Assembly: GCA_039198065.1 (NCBI GenBank)
Contig: JBCCTU010000002.1
Span: 496,001-560,000, forward strand
Reading direction: 5' to 3'
Origin: CALHVX01 sp039198065
Lineage (GTDB): Bacteria; Pseudomonadota; Gammaproteobacteria; Pseudomonadales; Azotimanducaceae
Length of the DNA: 64,000 nt
Shown here one piece after another: positions 1 through 8,473 of the stretch. Position numbers and translations under genes: made by a program. Numbering within the stretch: the first letter of the stretch is position 1; every line of letters starts with the position of its first letter. Below the pieces are notes generated by a model. The model was not told the DNA's origin, made no database searches, and was given only the letters and a program-made list of their open reading frames with translations.

Positions 1-633
1 CCTCGCCAGGGGCTGTGGCGCCGGTGCGGCTTCCGCCGGTCGAACAATGGTGCCTTGCTCATCGATCCACACGGACTGCGGAATGTTGTTGATACCGAAC
101 AGATCCGCCAGCACGTGGTGTTCGTCGATTAACGCCGGATGGGTCGGCTGTGCGGCCTCGATAAACGATCGACAACCGGCGGCTCCGAGGGCGTCGAGAC
201 CGACGGTAATCAGCTCGAAGCCTTGAGGAGCCAGTTCGTCGCGCAGTTCCCGCCACACGGGCAGGTCAGCTGAGCAGCCTCAGTAGGGCGCCCAGGCATA
301 CACGACGATCTTCTTCCCGCGCTGACTCGACAGACTGATGGTGTTGCCGTCCAGGTCCGGAAGCGTGAAGTCTGCGGCTTCGGCCGAGACGAGTGTGCGG
401 TGTCCGATGGCTTCCGGACCGATCGCCCACAGTTCATGACCATCCGCCTTTACCACCGGCAGCCCGATCACCTCGGCGACACCAAGGACATCGATCTCGG
501 CCGCGGCGGTGAGCCGCTCCGCATCCTTCAGGGGAATGCACACTGAGCCCTTGCAGGCGCCCTCGGGCTTGATCGCCCAGCCCGTCGCTTGCTCGAATGC
601 AGCCGTTGGTTGGTGTGCCTTATCGATGAGCAT
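1..633 (-). CDS. Selenocysteine-containing redoxin (thioredoxin/AhpC-TSA fold), C-terminus cut by window edge
   Basis: The frame opens at ATG 633 behind a strong GGAGAAGG ribosome site and runs 117 codons to a TGA at 282-280. It then stays open for 93 more codons to base 1 with no other stop. The TGA falls exactly at the redox motif: WAPY-[UGA]-GCSADLPVW, compared with WASWCGPC...LP in TlpA/ResA-type redoxins. Read as selenocysteine it is residue 118, with Cys120 as resolving partner (U-G-C). Downstream are a beta strand FELITVGLDAL, a PTHPALIDEHHVLADLFGI helix region and the cis-proline site NNIPQSVWIDEQGTIVRP, all typical of thioredoxin folds. Residues 1-75 form an extra N-terminal region before the redoxin domain. 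The expected role is thiol or peroxide redox chemistry; the substrate is unknown. An automatic caller would split or truncate this gene. selA, selB, tRNA-Sec and selD lie in the same window, which makes recoding very likely. Inferred, not proven. Confidence 0.85.
249..282 (-). promoter_or_regulatory. Candidate bacterial SECIS element after the UGA
   Basis: On the minus strand the UGA (282-280) is followed, 18 nt later, by a small hairpin: CCCG (261-258), loop TGTGG (257-253), CGGG (252-249). Bacterial SECIS elements sit just downstream of the UGA inside the coding frame, with a short G/U-bearing apical loop, so position and loop fit. The stem is only four pairs by eye and the lower stem is weak, so the call rests mostly on location. 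Confidence 0.4.
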
Positions 634-707
634 GCCTTCTCCCTGTGACCCCGGTGCGCGGTGGTATTGCCGACTGTTTCACCGGCAGTTTGAAAGGTTG
701 TCGACCG

Positions 708-1283
708 ATGAACAACCGATTGAAGAACTGTCGCGTCCCATCCTGGAGATCCGTGTCCCGCACGCTTGCTGTCTTGACGCTGGGGTTCGTTGCCGGTTGC
801 CAGTCGACGGCAACGCCGATCACGACGGTAGATGACGTCGACCTAGATCGCTTCATGGGTGATTGGTACGTGATTGCCCACATTCCAACATTTCTCGAAA
901 AGCGGGCGGTCAACGCCATCGAGAGCTACCGCCGCGGCACCGAGCCGCGCATCGAAACCACGTTCCGCTTTCGCAATGGTTTCGATGCGCCAGTGAAAAC
1001 TTACACGCCGACAGGCTTCGTTCGCGAAGACAGTCCCGGGCACTGGGGCATGCAGTTCCTTTGGCCGATCAAGGCCGAGTACCGCATCAGCTATGTTTCG
1101 CCCGACTACTCGACGACGCTGATCGGGCGAAGCAAACGCGACTATCTGTGGATCATGGCTCGAACACCGACGTTGCCGGAGCAGGAGCTTGATGCATTGA
1201 TCGAGCGCGCCGTCGATTGGGGATATAAGCGTGAGGACATCCGGCTTGTCCCACAGCGGTGGCCTGAACCGGCGTCCAGCTGA
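708..1283 (+). CDS. Blc-like outer-membrane lipocalin (lipoprotein)
   Basis: Encodes a bacterial lipocalin of about 191 residues from ATG 708, chosen over an upstream in-frame GTG/ATG region because AAAGG lies about 10 bases before it and the signal peptide then starts near the N-terminus. A hydrophobic stretch ends in a lipobox-like LGFVAGC, so the product is probably lipidated. The lipocalin signature follows (DRFMGDWYVIAHIPTF), then beta strands with a conserved Trp-rich middle and a C-terminal helix (LPEQELDALIERAVDWGY), as in Blc/apolipoprotein D. Family members bind small hydrophobic ligands or lysophospholipids at the outer membrane. It is divergent from the redoxin gene, with about 75 bases between starts. 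Confidence 0.85.
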   Translation: MNNRLKNCRVPSWRSVSRTLAVLTLGFVAGCQSTATPITTVDDVDLDRFMGDWYVIAHIPTFLEKRAVNAIESYRRGTEPRIETTFRFRNGFDAPVKTYTPTGFVREDSPGHWGMQFLWPIKAEYRISYVSPDYSTTLIGRSKRDYLWIMARTPTLPEQELDALIERAVDWGYKREDIRLVPQRWPEPASS

Positions 1284-1328
1284 TCGACCACCGCTAAGCA
1301 CTTTCAGACCGAACACGAGGGGAATCGA

Positions 1329-2375
1329 ATGAAGATCGCAACGTTGCTGCGGTACGACGGCGGCTTCAAAGAAGCTGTCGCAGAGATTAAAGAACTTGAA
1401 AAGGCGGGCCTCGACGTGGCTTGGGTTCCGGAGGCGTATTCCTTCGATGCGCCGAGTGCCATGGGGTACCTTGCTGCGAACACGGAGCGGGTAACGATAG
1501 CGTCCGGGATTCTACCGATCTACTCGCGCACGCCTTCGCTCGTGGCGATGACTGCCGCAGGCATCGACTATCTCTCAGACGGCCGCGCGATGCTCGGACT
1601 TGGCGCCTCCGGTCCACAGGTCATTGAGGGTTTCCACGGGATTCCTTACGAGTCGCCGGTGCCGCGAATTCGGGAAATCATCGAAATCTGCCGCACGGTC
1701 TGGCGCCGAGAGAAGGTCCAGCATCTTGGCGAGCACTACCAGATTCCCCTGCCGCAGGATCGGGGCACCGGCCTGGGTAAGCCGCTCAAGCTGATCAACC
1801 ATCCGGTGCGCAACGACATCCCTATCGCTATCGCGTCGTTGGGACCAAAGAGTGTCGCCATGACGGCAGAGTTGGCCGACGCCTGGCTGCCGGCCTTCTA
1901 CACCGCCGAAGCCGCCGATGCCGTCTGGGGCGATGCGCTGCGGTCCGGCGCGGCGAAACGCGATCCGAACCGAGCGCCGCTCGAAGTGTACGCCGGTGGC
2001 GCGGTCGCCATTGGCGAGGGGAAGGAGTCGCTGCGGGATCTGTCCAGACCGCAAGCTGCGCTCTACATCGGCGGCATGGGCGCGCGCTCGAAGAACTTCT
2101 ACAACCAGATCTTCAGCAAGTCCGGTTACGACGCAGAAGCGAAGATCATTCAGGATCTATATCTGGCCGGTGACAAGGCAGCGGCGGAAGCGGCAATCCC
2201 TGACGATTACCTCGCCAAGAGTTCACTGATCGGTCCGGAGAGCTTCGTCAAAGAGCGCGTAGTTGCGTTGCGGGAATCCGGAGTGACGGCGCTCAACGTG
2301 ACGCTTTTGGGTCGCGACGCCAAGGAACGCGTCGCCGAGTGCGATCGGCTCCGGAATCTCGTTGAAGCGGCCTGA
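1329..2375 (+). CDS. LLM-class (luciferase-like) flavin oxidoreductase
   Basis: 348 residues with the bacterial luciferase-like TIM barrel: an N-terminal strand MKIATLLRYDGG, the helix KELEKAGLDVAWVPEAYSFD, then TIASGILPIYSRTPSLVAMT and DGRAMLGLGASGPQVIEGFHG, which is the classic phosphate/cofactor-binding region of F420-dependent LLM proteins. The annotation class is usually F420-dependent, but FMNH2 use is equally possible; nothing here settles the cofactor and no F420-biosynthesis gene is in the window. AGGGGAAT precedes the ATG by a few bases. It ends 11 bases before a convergent gene. Confidence 0.85.
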   Translation: MKIATLLRYDGGFKEAVAEIKELEKAGLDVAWVPEAYSFDAPSAMGYLAANTERVTIASGILPIYSRTPSLVAMTAAGIDYLSDGRAMLGLGASGPQVIEGFHGIPYESPVPRIREIIEICRTVWRREKVQHLGEHYQIPLPQDRGTGLGKPLKLINHPVRNDIPIAIASLGPKSVAMTAELADAWLPAFYTAEAADAVWGDALRSGAAKRDPNRAPLEVYAGGAVAIGEGKESLRDLSRPQAALYIGGMGARSKNFYNQIFSKSGYDAEAKIIQDLYLAGDKAAAEAAIPDDYLAKSSLIGPESFVKERVVALRESGVTALNVTLLGRDAKERVAECDRLRNLVEAA

Positions 2376-2386
2376 GCCTCCGGGCG

Positions 2387-2956
2387 CTAAGGCGCCTCGG
2401 TGGTCCGCCAGGTGCCTTCGGAAAAACGGGCAACGGCGGTTTCGAGGCTTTTGCCATCGACCCAGGTTGGTTTGTTGCGGTAGATGAACAGGTCTGCCGG
2501 CTCACCGACACGGAGTGCGGCGCCGTCTGCGGTCGCAATGTAGTGGCCCGAGGTGTCAATGCCCACGGAGTCGTTGGGCACCGCTACGGTGCCACGCTTG
2601 CCGATGCCGGCAACGGTCCCTTCGGTGATGACGACGACGGCATCGAACAAGCCTTCGGTCGCTGCGCGATCAATCAGCGTACCCCCTGAAAGAATGACTG
2701 TGGATGATTCCGGTCCTGGCGGTGCCGGGTCGAGGAAGCCTGGCGGCGGCGTTGCCGTTGACGCCGGTTGCTGTGTGTCCCCAGCTACACGCGTTGCGTC
2801 GTTGCGCTGACTTGTTTCTCCCGAGCCGCAGCCCAGAGAGGCTGCCAAGGTGCAGACCAGGACGCCAAACAGCGCCCACTGGATCGTCAAGCGTCGATCG
2901 GGCCGAGCTGAATCATGGCGGGCGGATTCGCTGATGGTGGGTGCACTCGTGGCCAT
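2387..2956 (-). CDS. Lipoprotein carrying only the amidohydrolase composite (beta-sandwich) domain
   Basis: About 189 residues from ATG 2956. Residues 1-50 give a cytoplasmic start, a hydrophobic segment (LFGVLVCTLAASLGC) and a plausible lipidated Cys, then a Thr/Pro-rich linker. The rest matches the N- and C-terminal pieces of metal-dependent amidohydrolases: STVILSGGTLIDRAA, VVVITEGTVAGIGKRG, IDTSGHYI, then directly GAALRVGEPADLFIYRNKP. In true amidohydrolases a catalytic TIM barrel of roughly 300 residues, with the HxH metal site, lies between these halves; here it is absent, yet the frame is intact. It may be a non-catalytic envelope domain or an internally deleted enzyme. Divergent from the NADAR gene. 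Confidence 0.65.
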   Translation of the reverse strand: MATSAPTISESARHDSARPDRRLTIQWALFGVLVCTLAASLGCGSGETSQRNDATRVAGDTQQPASTATPPPGFLDPAPPGPESSTVILSGGTLIDRAATEGLFDAVVVITEGTVAGIGKRGTVAVPNDSVGIDTSGHYIATADGAALRVGEPADLFIYRNKPTWVDGKSLETAVARFSEGTWRTTEAP

Positions 2957-3013
2957 AGGTCGTTTAACGCAACAGGGTGACGGTATGCTACCGGCTTTGT
3001 CGGAGGATGGGAG

Positions 3014-3496
3014 ATGGCGTTCTTTCCGTCCACGGAAAATACGGTGCGGGTCTCCATGCTCGACGTCACGGATCTGCTCGGCAGCTGCTCGCGACACGGG
3101 TTCGAGCTCGACGCCGCGTTCTGGCCGTCGGTCGAGCACTACGTGCAGGGTTTGCGCTTCGAGGACCCAGCCGTGCGCGCCGCGGTCCGCGCCTGTGAAC
3201 ACCCACATGAAGCGCGTCGGCTTGGCGATCGTAAACGGCGCCAGCAACGGTCGAACTGGAAAGTACTGCAGCGCACGTACATGACCCGCGGTGTCTGGGC
3301 CAAGGTCCATCACCACGCGCCGGTGCGCGCCGCGCTGCTGGCGACCGGTGATCGACCGATCATCGAAACCAGTCAGTATGATTACTTCTGGGGTTGCGGC
3401 CGCGATACCCGCGGGGACAACCACTACGGACGCATCCTCGTTGCGGTCCGGGAGCGGCTTGGCGGTTCCGACGAGCACCCTGAGCTGCCCACCTGA
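3014..3496 (+). CDS. NADAR (YbiA-like) family protein
   Basis: 160 residues matching the NADAR/YbiA fold: AAFWPSVEHYVQGLRF near residues 35-50, a basic RRLGDRKRRQQRSNW segment, WAKVHHHAPVRAALLATGD, and the hallmark ETSQYDYFWGCGRD followed by GDNHYGRIL. E. coli YbiA and its relatives are N-glycosidases that remove ribose phosphate from reactive riboflavin-pathway intermediates; other members act on ADP-ribose. The key acidic and Trp residues of the family motif are visible. Transcribed away from the barrel-less amidohydrolase with 57 bases between starts. Confidence 0.8.
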   Translation: MAFFPSTENTVRVSMLDVTDLLGSCSRHGFELDAAFWPSVEHYVQGLRFEDPAVRAAVRACEHPHEARRLGDRKRRQQRSNWKVLQRTYMTRGVWAKVHHHAPVRAALLATGDRPIIETSQYDYFWGCGRDTRGDNHYGRILVAVRERLGGSDEHPELPT

Positions 3497-3645
3497 CCCA
3501 CGTAATCCATCTGCGGCGGGCTCGTGATGCTTGCGGCGTCGGCAGGACCAGGGGCGCAACGACGGCATCTTGATTTCGCCATCGCAGACAGCGCGATACG
3601 CTGAGGCTAGAATGCGCGCTCGATTTTTCAGGTCAGGGGAATGTC

Positions 3646-4416
3646 ATGGACATCCAGAATAAGGTAGCGGTTGTCACCGGTGGGGCATCGGGCCTTGGCG
3701 AGGCTACGGTTCGTCGTGTGGTCGCCAAAGGTGGCAAAGTCATGATCTTCGATCTCAACGAAGATAAGGGTAACGCGCTGGTTTCCGAGCTCGGCGACAG
3801 CGTTAAGTTCAGCAAGGTGAACGTCGCCGAAGAAGAGTCCGTTCAGGCGGCGATCGCGGCGACAATGGACGCCTTTGGCGCAATCCACATCTGCTGCAAC
3901 TATGCCGGCATCGGCAACGCGATCAAAACCGTCGGCAAGGACGGCCCGTTCCCCCTCGACTCCTTCAAGTTCATCATCAACGTCAACCTGATCGGCACGT
4001 TCAATGTGCTGCGCCTGGCTGCGGCGGAGATGCAGAAGAACGAGCCGTATAACGAGTACGGCGGTCGTGGGTGCATCATCAACACAGCTTCCGTGGCGGC
4101 CTACGAAGGGCAGATGGGACAAGCGGCTTACAGCGCATCGAAAGGCGGCGTGGTGGGCATGACCCTGCCGATCGCGCGTGACCTGGCAAGCATCGGCATA
4201 CGCTGCAACACCATCGTCCCCGGTCTCATCAATACTCCGCTGTTTCAGGGCGCTCCGCCGAAGGTGGTCGATGCCTTGGCATCGACGGTGCTTTATCCGA
4301 AGCGTTTGGGTGAAGCCGACGAAATCGCGCAGGTCGCCATGATGCTCATGGAAAACGAGTACATGAACGGTGAGTGCATCCGCATGGACGGCGGTATTCG
4401 CATGCAGCCGAGGTAA
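3646..4416 (+). CDS. Short-chain dehydrogenase, HSD10-like 3-hydroxyacyl-CoA dehydrogenase type
   Basis: 256 residues with the full classical SDR set: TGGASGLG nucleotide-binding glycine motif (residues 11-18), the NNAG position as NYAGIGNA, catalytic NTASVAAY...YSASKGG (Ser/Tyr/Lys) and the closing PGLINTPLFQG. The insertion around LPLDSFKFIINVNLIGTFNVLRLAA and the tail MNGECIRMDGGIRMQPR resemble type-II 3-hydroxyacyl-CoA dehydrogenases. Likely an NAD-dependent oxidation of 3-hydroxyacyl-CoA or a similar alcohol in the cytoplasm. AGGGGAATGTC precedes ATG 3646. A small membrane-protein gene follows 18 bases later, probably co-transcribed. Confidence 0.85.
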   Translation: MDIQNKVAVVTGGASGLGEATVRRVVAKGGKVMIFDLNEDKGNALVSELGDSVKFSKVNVAEEESVQAAIAATMDAFGAIHICCNYAGIGNAIKTVGKDGPFPLDSFKFIINVNLIGTFNVLRLAAAEMQKNEPYNEYGGRGCIINTASVAAYEGQMGQAAYSASKGGVVGMTLPIARDLASIGIRCNTIVPGLINTPLFQGAPPKVVDALASTVLYPKRLGEADEIAQVAMMLMENEYMNGECIRMDGGIRMQPR

Positions 4417-4434
4417 GCCGGCGGGGACTGAACC

Positions 4435-4959
4435 ATGATTGCGCGGCAATGGGTGAAGATTTTGCACAGCCTGGGGGCCATTGGCCTTATGGGCGCCGTT
4501 GCTGCGTACATCGTGCTGCTGAGTGTTGCCCCCGATCCCTCATCCCTCGCCGAGTACGCCATACTTCGGCGGGGTCTCGAGGCCATTGCCCGCTACCTGC
4601 TGCTGCCGTCGCTTGCTCTGGTTCTTATAAGCGGTCTGTTGTCCATGGCGGTTCACACACCGTTCTTGGAACGGAAGTGGGCCTGGATTAAAGCGGTCCT
4701 TGGGATCGCCATGTTTGAAGGTACCCTCGGTGGCGTGCAGGCGCCGGCGGAGCAGGCTGCCAAAGTCATGGAAGCGGCGTTGACGTCGGAGTTAAACGTT
4801 GTGGCGCTTGAAGATCTCATGCGACACGAGTGGGGCGCGCTGTGGGTCATCCTGGCGTTGTCCCTCGCCAACGTCGTCCTCGCGATCTGGCGGCCGCCGT
4901 TGCGCTGGCCGAAGCCGCGTCCGGAGTCACCACCGACGGTGGGTTCTACGAACGCCTGA
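4435..4959 (+). CDS. Small integral membrane protein (DUF2269-like)
   Basis: 174 residues with four hydrophobic segments, roughly residues 10-31 (GAIGLMGAVAAYIVLLSV), 50-73 (YLLLPSLALVLISGLLSM), 82-100 and 133-152 (LWVILALSLANVVLAIW), and a Pro-rich cytoplasmic tail. The pattern resembles predicted four-helix DUF2269-type membrane proteins; no catalytic motif is visible and no function can be given. It lies 18 bases behind the SDR gene and its last 14 bases overlap the 3' end of the convergent LldD-like gene. Confidence 0.65.
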   Translation: MIARQWVKILHSLGAIGLMGAVAAYIVLLSVAPDPSSLAEYAILRRGLEAIARYLLLPSLALVLISGLLSMAVHTPFLERKWAWIKAVLGIAMFEGTLGGVQAPAEQAAKVMEAALTSELNVVALEDLMRHEWGALWVILALSLANVVLAIWRPPLRWPKPRPESPPTVGSTNA

Positions 4960-6106
4960 AAAAGATGTCGGCGTCGATGGTGTCGACCGCCGTTCGTCCG
5001 CAAAACGCCATGGACAGGTCGAACTCGTTGGCGATCAGCTCGAGTACTCGGCGTACTCCCGCTTCGCCCCCGGCACCCAATCCATAGATGTAGGCACGCC
5101 CGATCAGCGCAGCCCGGGCCCCGGCAGCGATGGCCTTGAGCAAGTCCTGCCCGCTGCGCACGCCGCCGTCGACCCATACGTCCAGACGGTCACCAACGGC
5201 GTCCAGAACGCCTGCGAGCGCGTCCAGGCTAGCCGGGGCGCCGTCTAGTTGCCGGCCACCGTGATTTGAAACCACCAGCGCCTGCGCACCGCAGTCCGCG
5301 GCCCGTACGGCGTCGCGGGGATCGAGAATGCCCTTGAGAATGATGGGCCCGCCCCAGTATTCGGTTATCCAGGCGACGTCGTCCCAGGATAGCGCCGGGT
5401 CAAACTGGCGCGCGGTCCACTCCGCCAGCGAGCCCATATCGTCGATCCCGCTGACGTGGCCCTCGATGTTGCCGAACCCGCGCCGCGAGGTGTGCAGCAT
5501 GCCCGTCGCCCAGCGGGGCCGGCGGGCCATATCGAGGAGGTTGCGCAGGGTCAGTTTCGGTGGTGTTGAAAGTCCGTTTTTAATGTCCCGGTGGCGTTGG
5601 CCGAGGATCTGTAGATCGAGGGTGATCATCAACGCGCTGCAGCCCGCCTCGCGGGCGCGGTCAATGAGGGCACGGACGAATCCCTGATCGCGCATGACGT
5701 AGAGCTGGAACCAGAACGGTGCTGGAGTCGCCTCCGCGACATCCTCGATGGAGCACACGCTCATCGTCGACAGCGTGTAGGGAACCCCGAAGGCTGCGGC
5801 GGCCCGGGCGGCGTGGATTTCGCCATCGGGATGCTGCATACCCCCCATACCGATCGGTGCCAGCGCCAGCGGCAGCGCAACCGGTGTACCAAGCAACCGG
5901 CTGGTCGTCGACCGTTCCGATAGGTCGACGGCGACGCGCTGGTTAAAGGCGAGCCGTTCGAAGGCGCGCTGGTTTTCGCGTAGCGTGCCTTCGGTCCAGC
6001 TGCCGGACTCGACGTAATCCACGAACATCTTCGGTACGCGCCGATGGTAGAGGCGGCGTAGATCGTCGAGGCAGGTGATGGTGCCAAGCGGCGCGCTGGT
6101 GCTCAT
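4946..6106 (-). CDS. FMN-dependent alpha-hydroxy-acid dehydrogenase (LldD family)
   Basis: 386 residues from ATG 6106; the frame is open further upstream but that extension overlaps the divergent dioxygenase gene and has no family similarity. Motifs in order: LRRLYHRRVPKMFVDYVESG, the FMN-binding PIGMGGMQHPDGE, STMSVCSIEDVAEATP, FQLYVMRDQG, the TLDLQILGQRHRDIKNG stretch, ILKGILDPRDAVRA (Lys), and the catalytic VVSNHGGRQLDGAPA with its His and Arg, then WVDGGVRSGQDLLKA. These are the signatures of L-lactate dehydrogenase/glycolate oxidase relatives that oxidise 2-hydroxyacids. The exact substrate cannot be read from sequence. Confidence 0.85.
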   Translation of the reverse strand: MSTSAPLGTITCLDDLRRLYHRRVPKMFVDYVESGSWTEGTLRENQRAFERLAFNQRVAVDLSERSTTSRLLGTPVALPLALAPIGMGGMQHPDGEIHAARAAAAFGVPYTLSTMSVCSIEDVAEATPAPFWFQLYVMRDQGFVRALIDRAREAGCSALMITLDLQILGQRHRDIKNGLSTPPKLTLRNLLDMARRPRWATGMLHTSRRGFGNIEGHVSGIDDMGSLAEWTARQFDPALSWDDVAWITEYWGGPIILKGILDPRDAVRAADCGAQALVVSNHGGRQLDGAPASLDALAGVLDAVGDRLDVWVDGGVRSGQDLLKAIAAGARAALIGRAYIYGLGAGGEAGVRRVLELIANEFDLSMAFCGRTAVDTIDADIFFRRS

Positions 6107-6202
6107 GGTGTTTCGTTGCCGGGGATCGGGCAGCAGTCTACGCTCTGGCGCTCGCGGGAGACACTCAAGGGACACGCTTATGGGACACGGGGGGAGGCCG
6201 AC

Positions 6203-7102
6203 ATGACCTGGACCGTAAACCGCATAACTGGCGCACTGGGTGCCGAAGTCCATGGGGTGGCGTTGAACCGGCTTTCCGAGCCGCAGTTCGCCGAGCTGAA
6301 GGCCCTGCTGCTTGAACATCAGGTGCTGTTCTTTCCGGAGCAGGCGCTGTCGATTGACGACCACGTTGAGCTCGGCAAGCGATTCGGGCCGCTGGACGCG
6401 CATCCAAACCTCAAGAATCCGTTTACCGATCGCACGGACATCTTCGAGCTTGCGGCGTCCGCGGGGGGCATTGCGGATGAGTGGCACACCGATCTGACTT
6501 TTCAGACCGAACCCGCCGTGCTCTCGATCCTGCACCTGGTTCGCTGCCCGGAGGTTGGTGGCGATACGATGTGGGCCAGCATGACGGCAGCCTTCGACGC
6601 GCTGTCCGAGCCCATGAAAGCGTTTCTCGAAGAACTCACGGCCCTGCACGACGCCTTGCCCCATCACCGCCCGGATCGTATGGCCGTGCACCCCGTGATC
6701 CGCGTACATCCGGACACAGGCCGCCGAGCGCTGTACGTCAATGAACACTTTACGCGACGTATCGTTGAGCTTTCCGCGGAAGAGAGCGATGCGCTCCTCG
6801 GCTATCTGACCCGCTGGGTTGCCAGCCCGCGGTTCACCGTGCGTTACCGCTGGGCAGAGGGCACCTTCTGTATGTGGGACAACCGGTGCACGCAGCACTG
6901 TGTGATGAACGATTTCAACGGCGAGCGGGTCATTCAGCGCGTCACCGTGATGGGCGATCGCCCGGAGGGTACGGGCTCCCAGCGGTGGCAGCCGTACCTG
7001 CGCGGTGGCGCGCTGTCAGCGACCAGCCGTCACGATCGGCAGCTGCAGTTCTTCCTCAACGACCGGCCGTACCACCTAGGCCCGAAACCGGACGCGGCGT
7101 AA
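6203..7102 (+). CDS. TauD/TfdA-family Fe(II)/2-oxoglutarate dioxygenase
   Basis: 299 residues from ATG 6203, preceded by GGGGGAGG. The double-stranded beta-helix metal site is visible as EWHTDLTF (H-x-D) and a distal His in NRCTQHCVMNDF, with the 2-oxoglutarate-binding Arg in GERVIQRVTVMGD. The start TWTVNRITGALGAEVHGV is typical of taurine/2,4-D dioxygenases. These enzymes hydroxylate small substrates and release sulfite, phenol or similar groups. The substrate is not predictable here; no sulfonate transporter is adjacent. Neighbours are the divergent LldD-like oxidase and a convergent CoA transferase. Confidence 0.87.
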   Translation: MTWTVNRITGALGAEVHGVALNRLSEPQFAELKALLLEHQVLFFPEQALSIDDHVELGKRFGPLDAHPNLKNPFTDRTDIFELAASAGGIADEWHTDLTFQTEPAVLSILHLVRCPEVGGDTMWASMTAAFDALSEPMKAFLEELTALHDALPHHRPDRMAVHPVIRVHPDTGRRALYVNEHFTRRIVELSAEESDALLGYLTRWVASPRFTVRYRWAEGTFCMWDNRCTQHCVMNDFNGERVIQRVTVMGDRPEGTGSQRWQPYLRGGALSATSRHDRQLQFFLNDRPYHLGPKPDAA

Positions 7103-7121
7103 TCACTACCGGTTGTGACGG

Positions 7122-8369
7122 TCAGGCAACGACGCCGTCGCGCCGTAGCTCCTCAATATCCGTGGCACTGAGCCCCAGGTCGTCGAGCAGCTCGACCGTG
7201 TGCTGGCCCAGGTTCGGCGAGGGGCCACGGGGCCGGACGTCGGCGTTGTTGAAGCGCATTGGGACGTTGACCGTTCGGTAGCGCCCGTAGCGCTCGTGGT
7301 CCAGTTCGGGAAATAGCCCGATCGCGTCCGCCTGCGGATCTGCCGCGGTCTCATGCAGCGCCAGTACCGGGCCCCAAATGATGCCGTTGGCATCAAAGCG
7401 TTCGCCCCAGGTGTCGCGCGACGCGGTCTGCATGACGGCGTCGACGCGTTCGACGAGGTCGGCCATGTTCTCGTAGCGCCCCTTAGGGTCAGCGAACTCG
7501 GGCTCGTCGATCCAGCCTTCCTGTCCCAGGGCCTTGCAGAAGCGGGGCCAGGCCGCCGGTTCGGGGTTGTTAAGCACGATCCAGGCGCCGTCGCCGCAGG
7601 GAAACCGGTTCGCCGTAATCGAGAGCTGCCGCTGCCGCGCCCGGCGGCGGACCGGGGCACGATCAACGGCCGTGGTGGCAAAGTCCGTGGCCTGGGTCCA
7701 GACGGCGGTTTCAAAGAGCGATGTTTCCACGACTTGATAGGTGCCGTCGCGGGTCGCCAGCCGCAGGGCGGCAAGGATCGCGGCAACCAGCGCGAGCCCC
7801 GTGGTGTGATCGCCCTGAGCGGGCCGCGCCATCGGCACGATGCCATCATCGCCCTCGCGCATGGCGTCGTAGAGACCGGACCGGCCAAAGAACGCGGTAA
7901 CGTCATAGCCCGGTCGCTGGGCTTCCGGACCCTCGGTGCCGTAGCCCGTCAGCGTGGCGTGGACGAGCGATGAGTTGATCCCCTTGAGGCTGTCTGGATC
8001 GAGGCCGAACTTCGCCTGGCGTCGGGGCAACAGATTGCACATAAACACGTCGGCGGTTGCGACCAGACGCTTTACCAGAGCCTGGCCTTCCGGTTTGTCG
8101 AGGGCAACGGCGATGGAATGCTTGCCCCGATTATCGACATCGAACTGCAGATCGTGCTCAACGATCGCGCCTTCAACCTTCGGTTTGCGGGACATGCCGC
8201 GCATGGGGTCTCCGGTCAGGGGCTCTATCTTGATCACCTGGGCACCCATGTCGGCGAGGATTGCGCTGGCACTCGGCACCGCCATCCAGCCTTCGATGGT
8301 GATCACGCGCAGGTCGTCGAGGGGCGCTGTGCGGGCAGTAGATGAGGTCGTAGATGAAGTTCTGCTCAT
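7122..8369 (-). CDS. CaiB/BaiF-family (class III) CoA transferase
   Basis: About 415 residues. ATG 8369 is preferred over ATG 8384 because GGAGAG sits seven bases before it. Family motifs: LDDLRVITIEGWMAVPSAS, ADMGAQVIKIEPLTGDPMRG, FDVDNRGKHSIAVALDKPEG, an Asp-containing VFMCNLLPRRQAKFG region, and a C-terminal half with GDGAWIVLNNPEPAAW and RFDANGIIWGPVLALHE. Class III CoA transferases move CoA between carboxylates through an aspartyl anhydride. The usual GxGQ stretch is not obvious, so activity on a specific acid cannot be inferred. Convergent with the TauD-like gene. Confidence 0.83.
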   Translation of the reverse strand: MSRTSSTTSSTARTAPLDDLRVITIEGWMAVPSASAILADMGAQVIKIEPLTGDPMRGMSRKPKVEGAIVEHDLQFDVDNRGKHSIAVALDKPEGQALVKRLVATADVFMCNLLPRRQAKFGLDPDSLKGINSSLVHATLTGYGTEGPEAQRPGYDVTAFFGRSGLYDAMREGDDGIVPMARPAQGDHTTGLALVAAILAALRLATRDGTYQVVETSLFETAVWTQATDFATTAVDRAPVRRRARQRQLSITANRFPCGDGAWIVLNNPEPAAWPRFCKALGQEGWIDEPEFADPKGRYENMADLVERVDAVMQTASRDTWGERFDANGIIWGPVLALHETAADPQADAIGLFPELDHERYGRYRTVNVPMRFNNADVRPRGPSPNLGQHTVELLDDLGLSATDIEELRRDGVVA

Positions 8370-8473
8370 GGTCTCTCCAAGCATCAGCGAAGCAGATGGT
8401 AGAGAGCTTGGGGGGCAGGAACAATCGCTAGCGGTGGTCGCGAGCGCCTCGATGGCCCGCGAACCGGTAGGTC

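Noticed and set aside
2957..3568. Upstream extension of the amidohydrolase-like frame
   Set aside because: It lies antisense to the NADAR gene and shows no conserved motif; the lipoprotein signal starts at ATG 2956.
6107..6898. Upstream extension of the LldD-like frame
   Set aside because: It is antisense to the TauD-like gene; the family N-terminus starts at ATG 6106.
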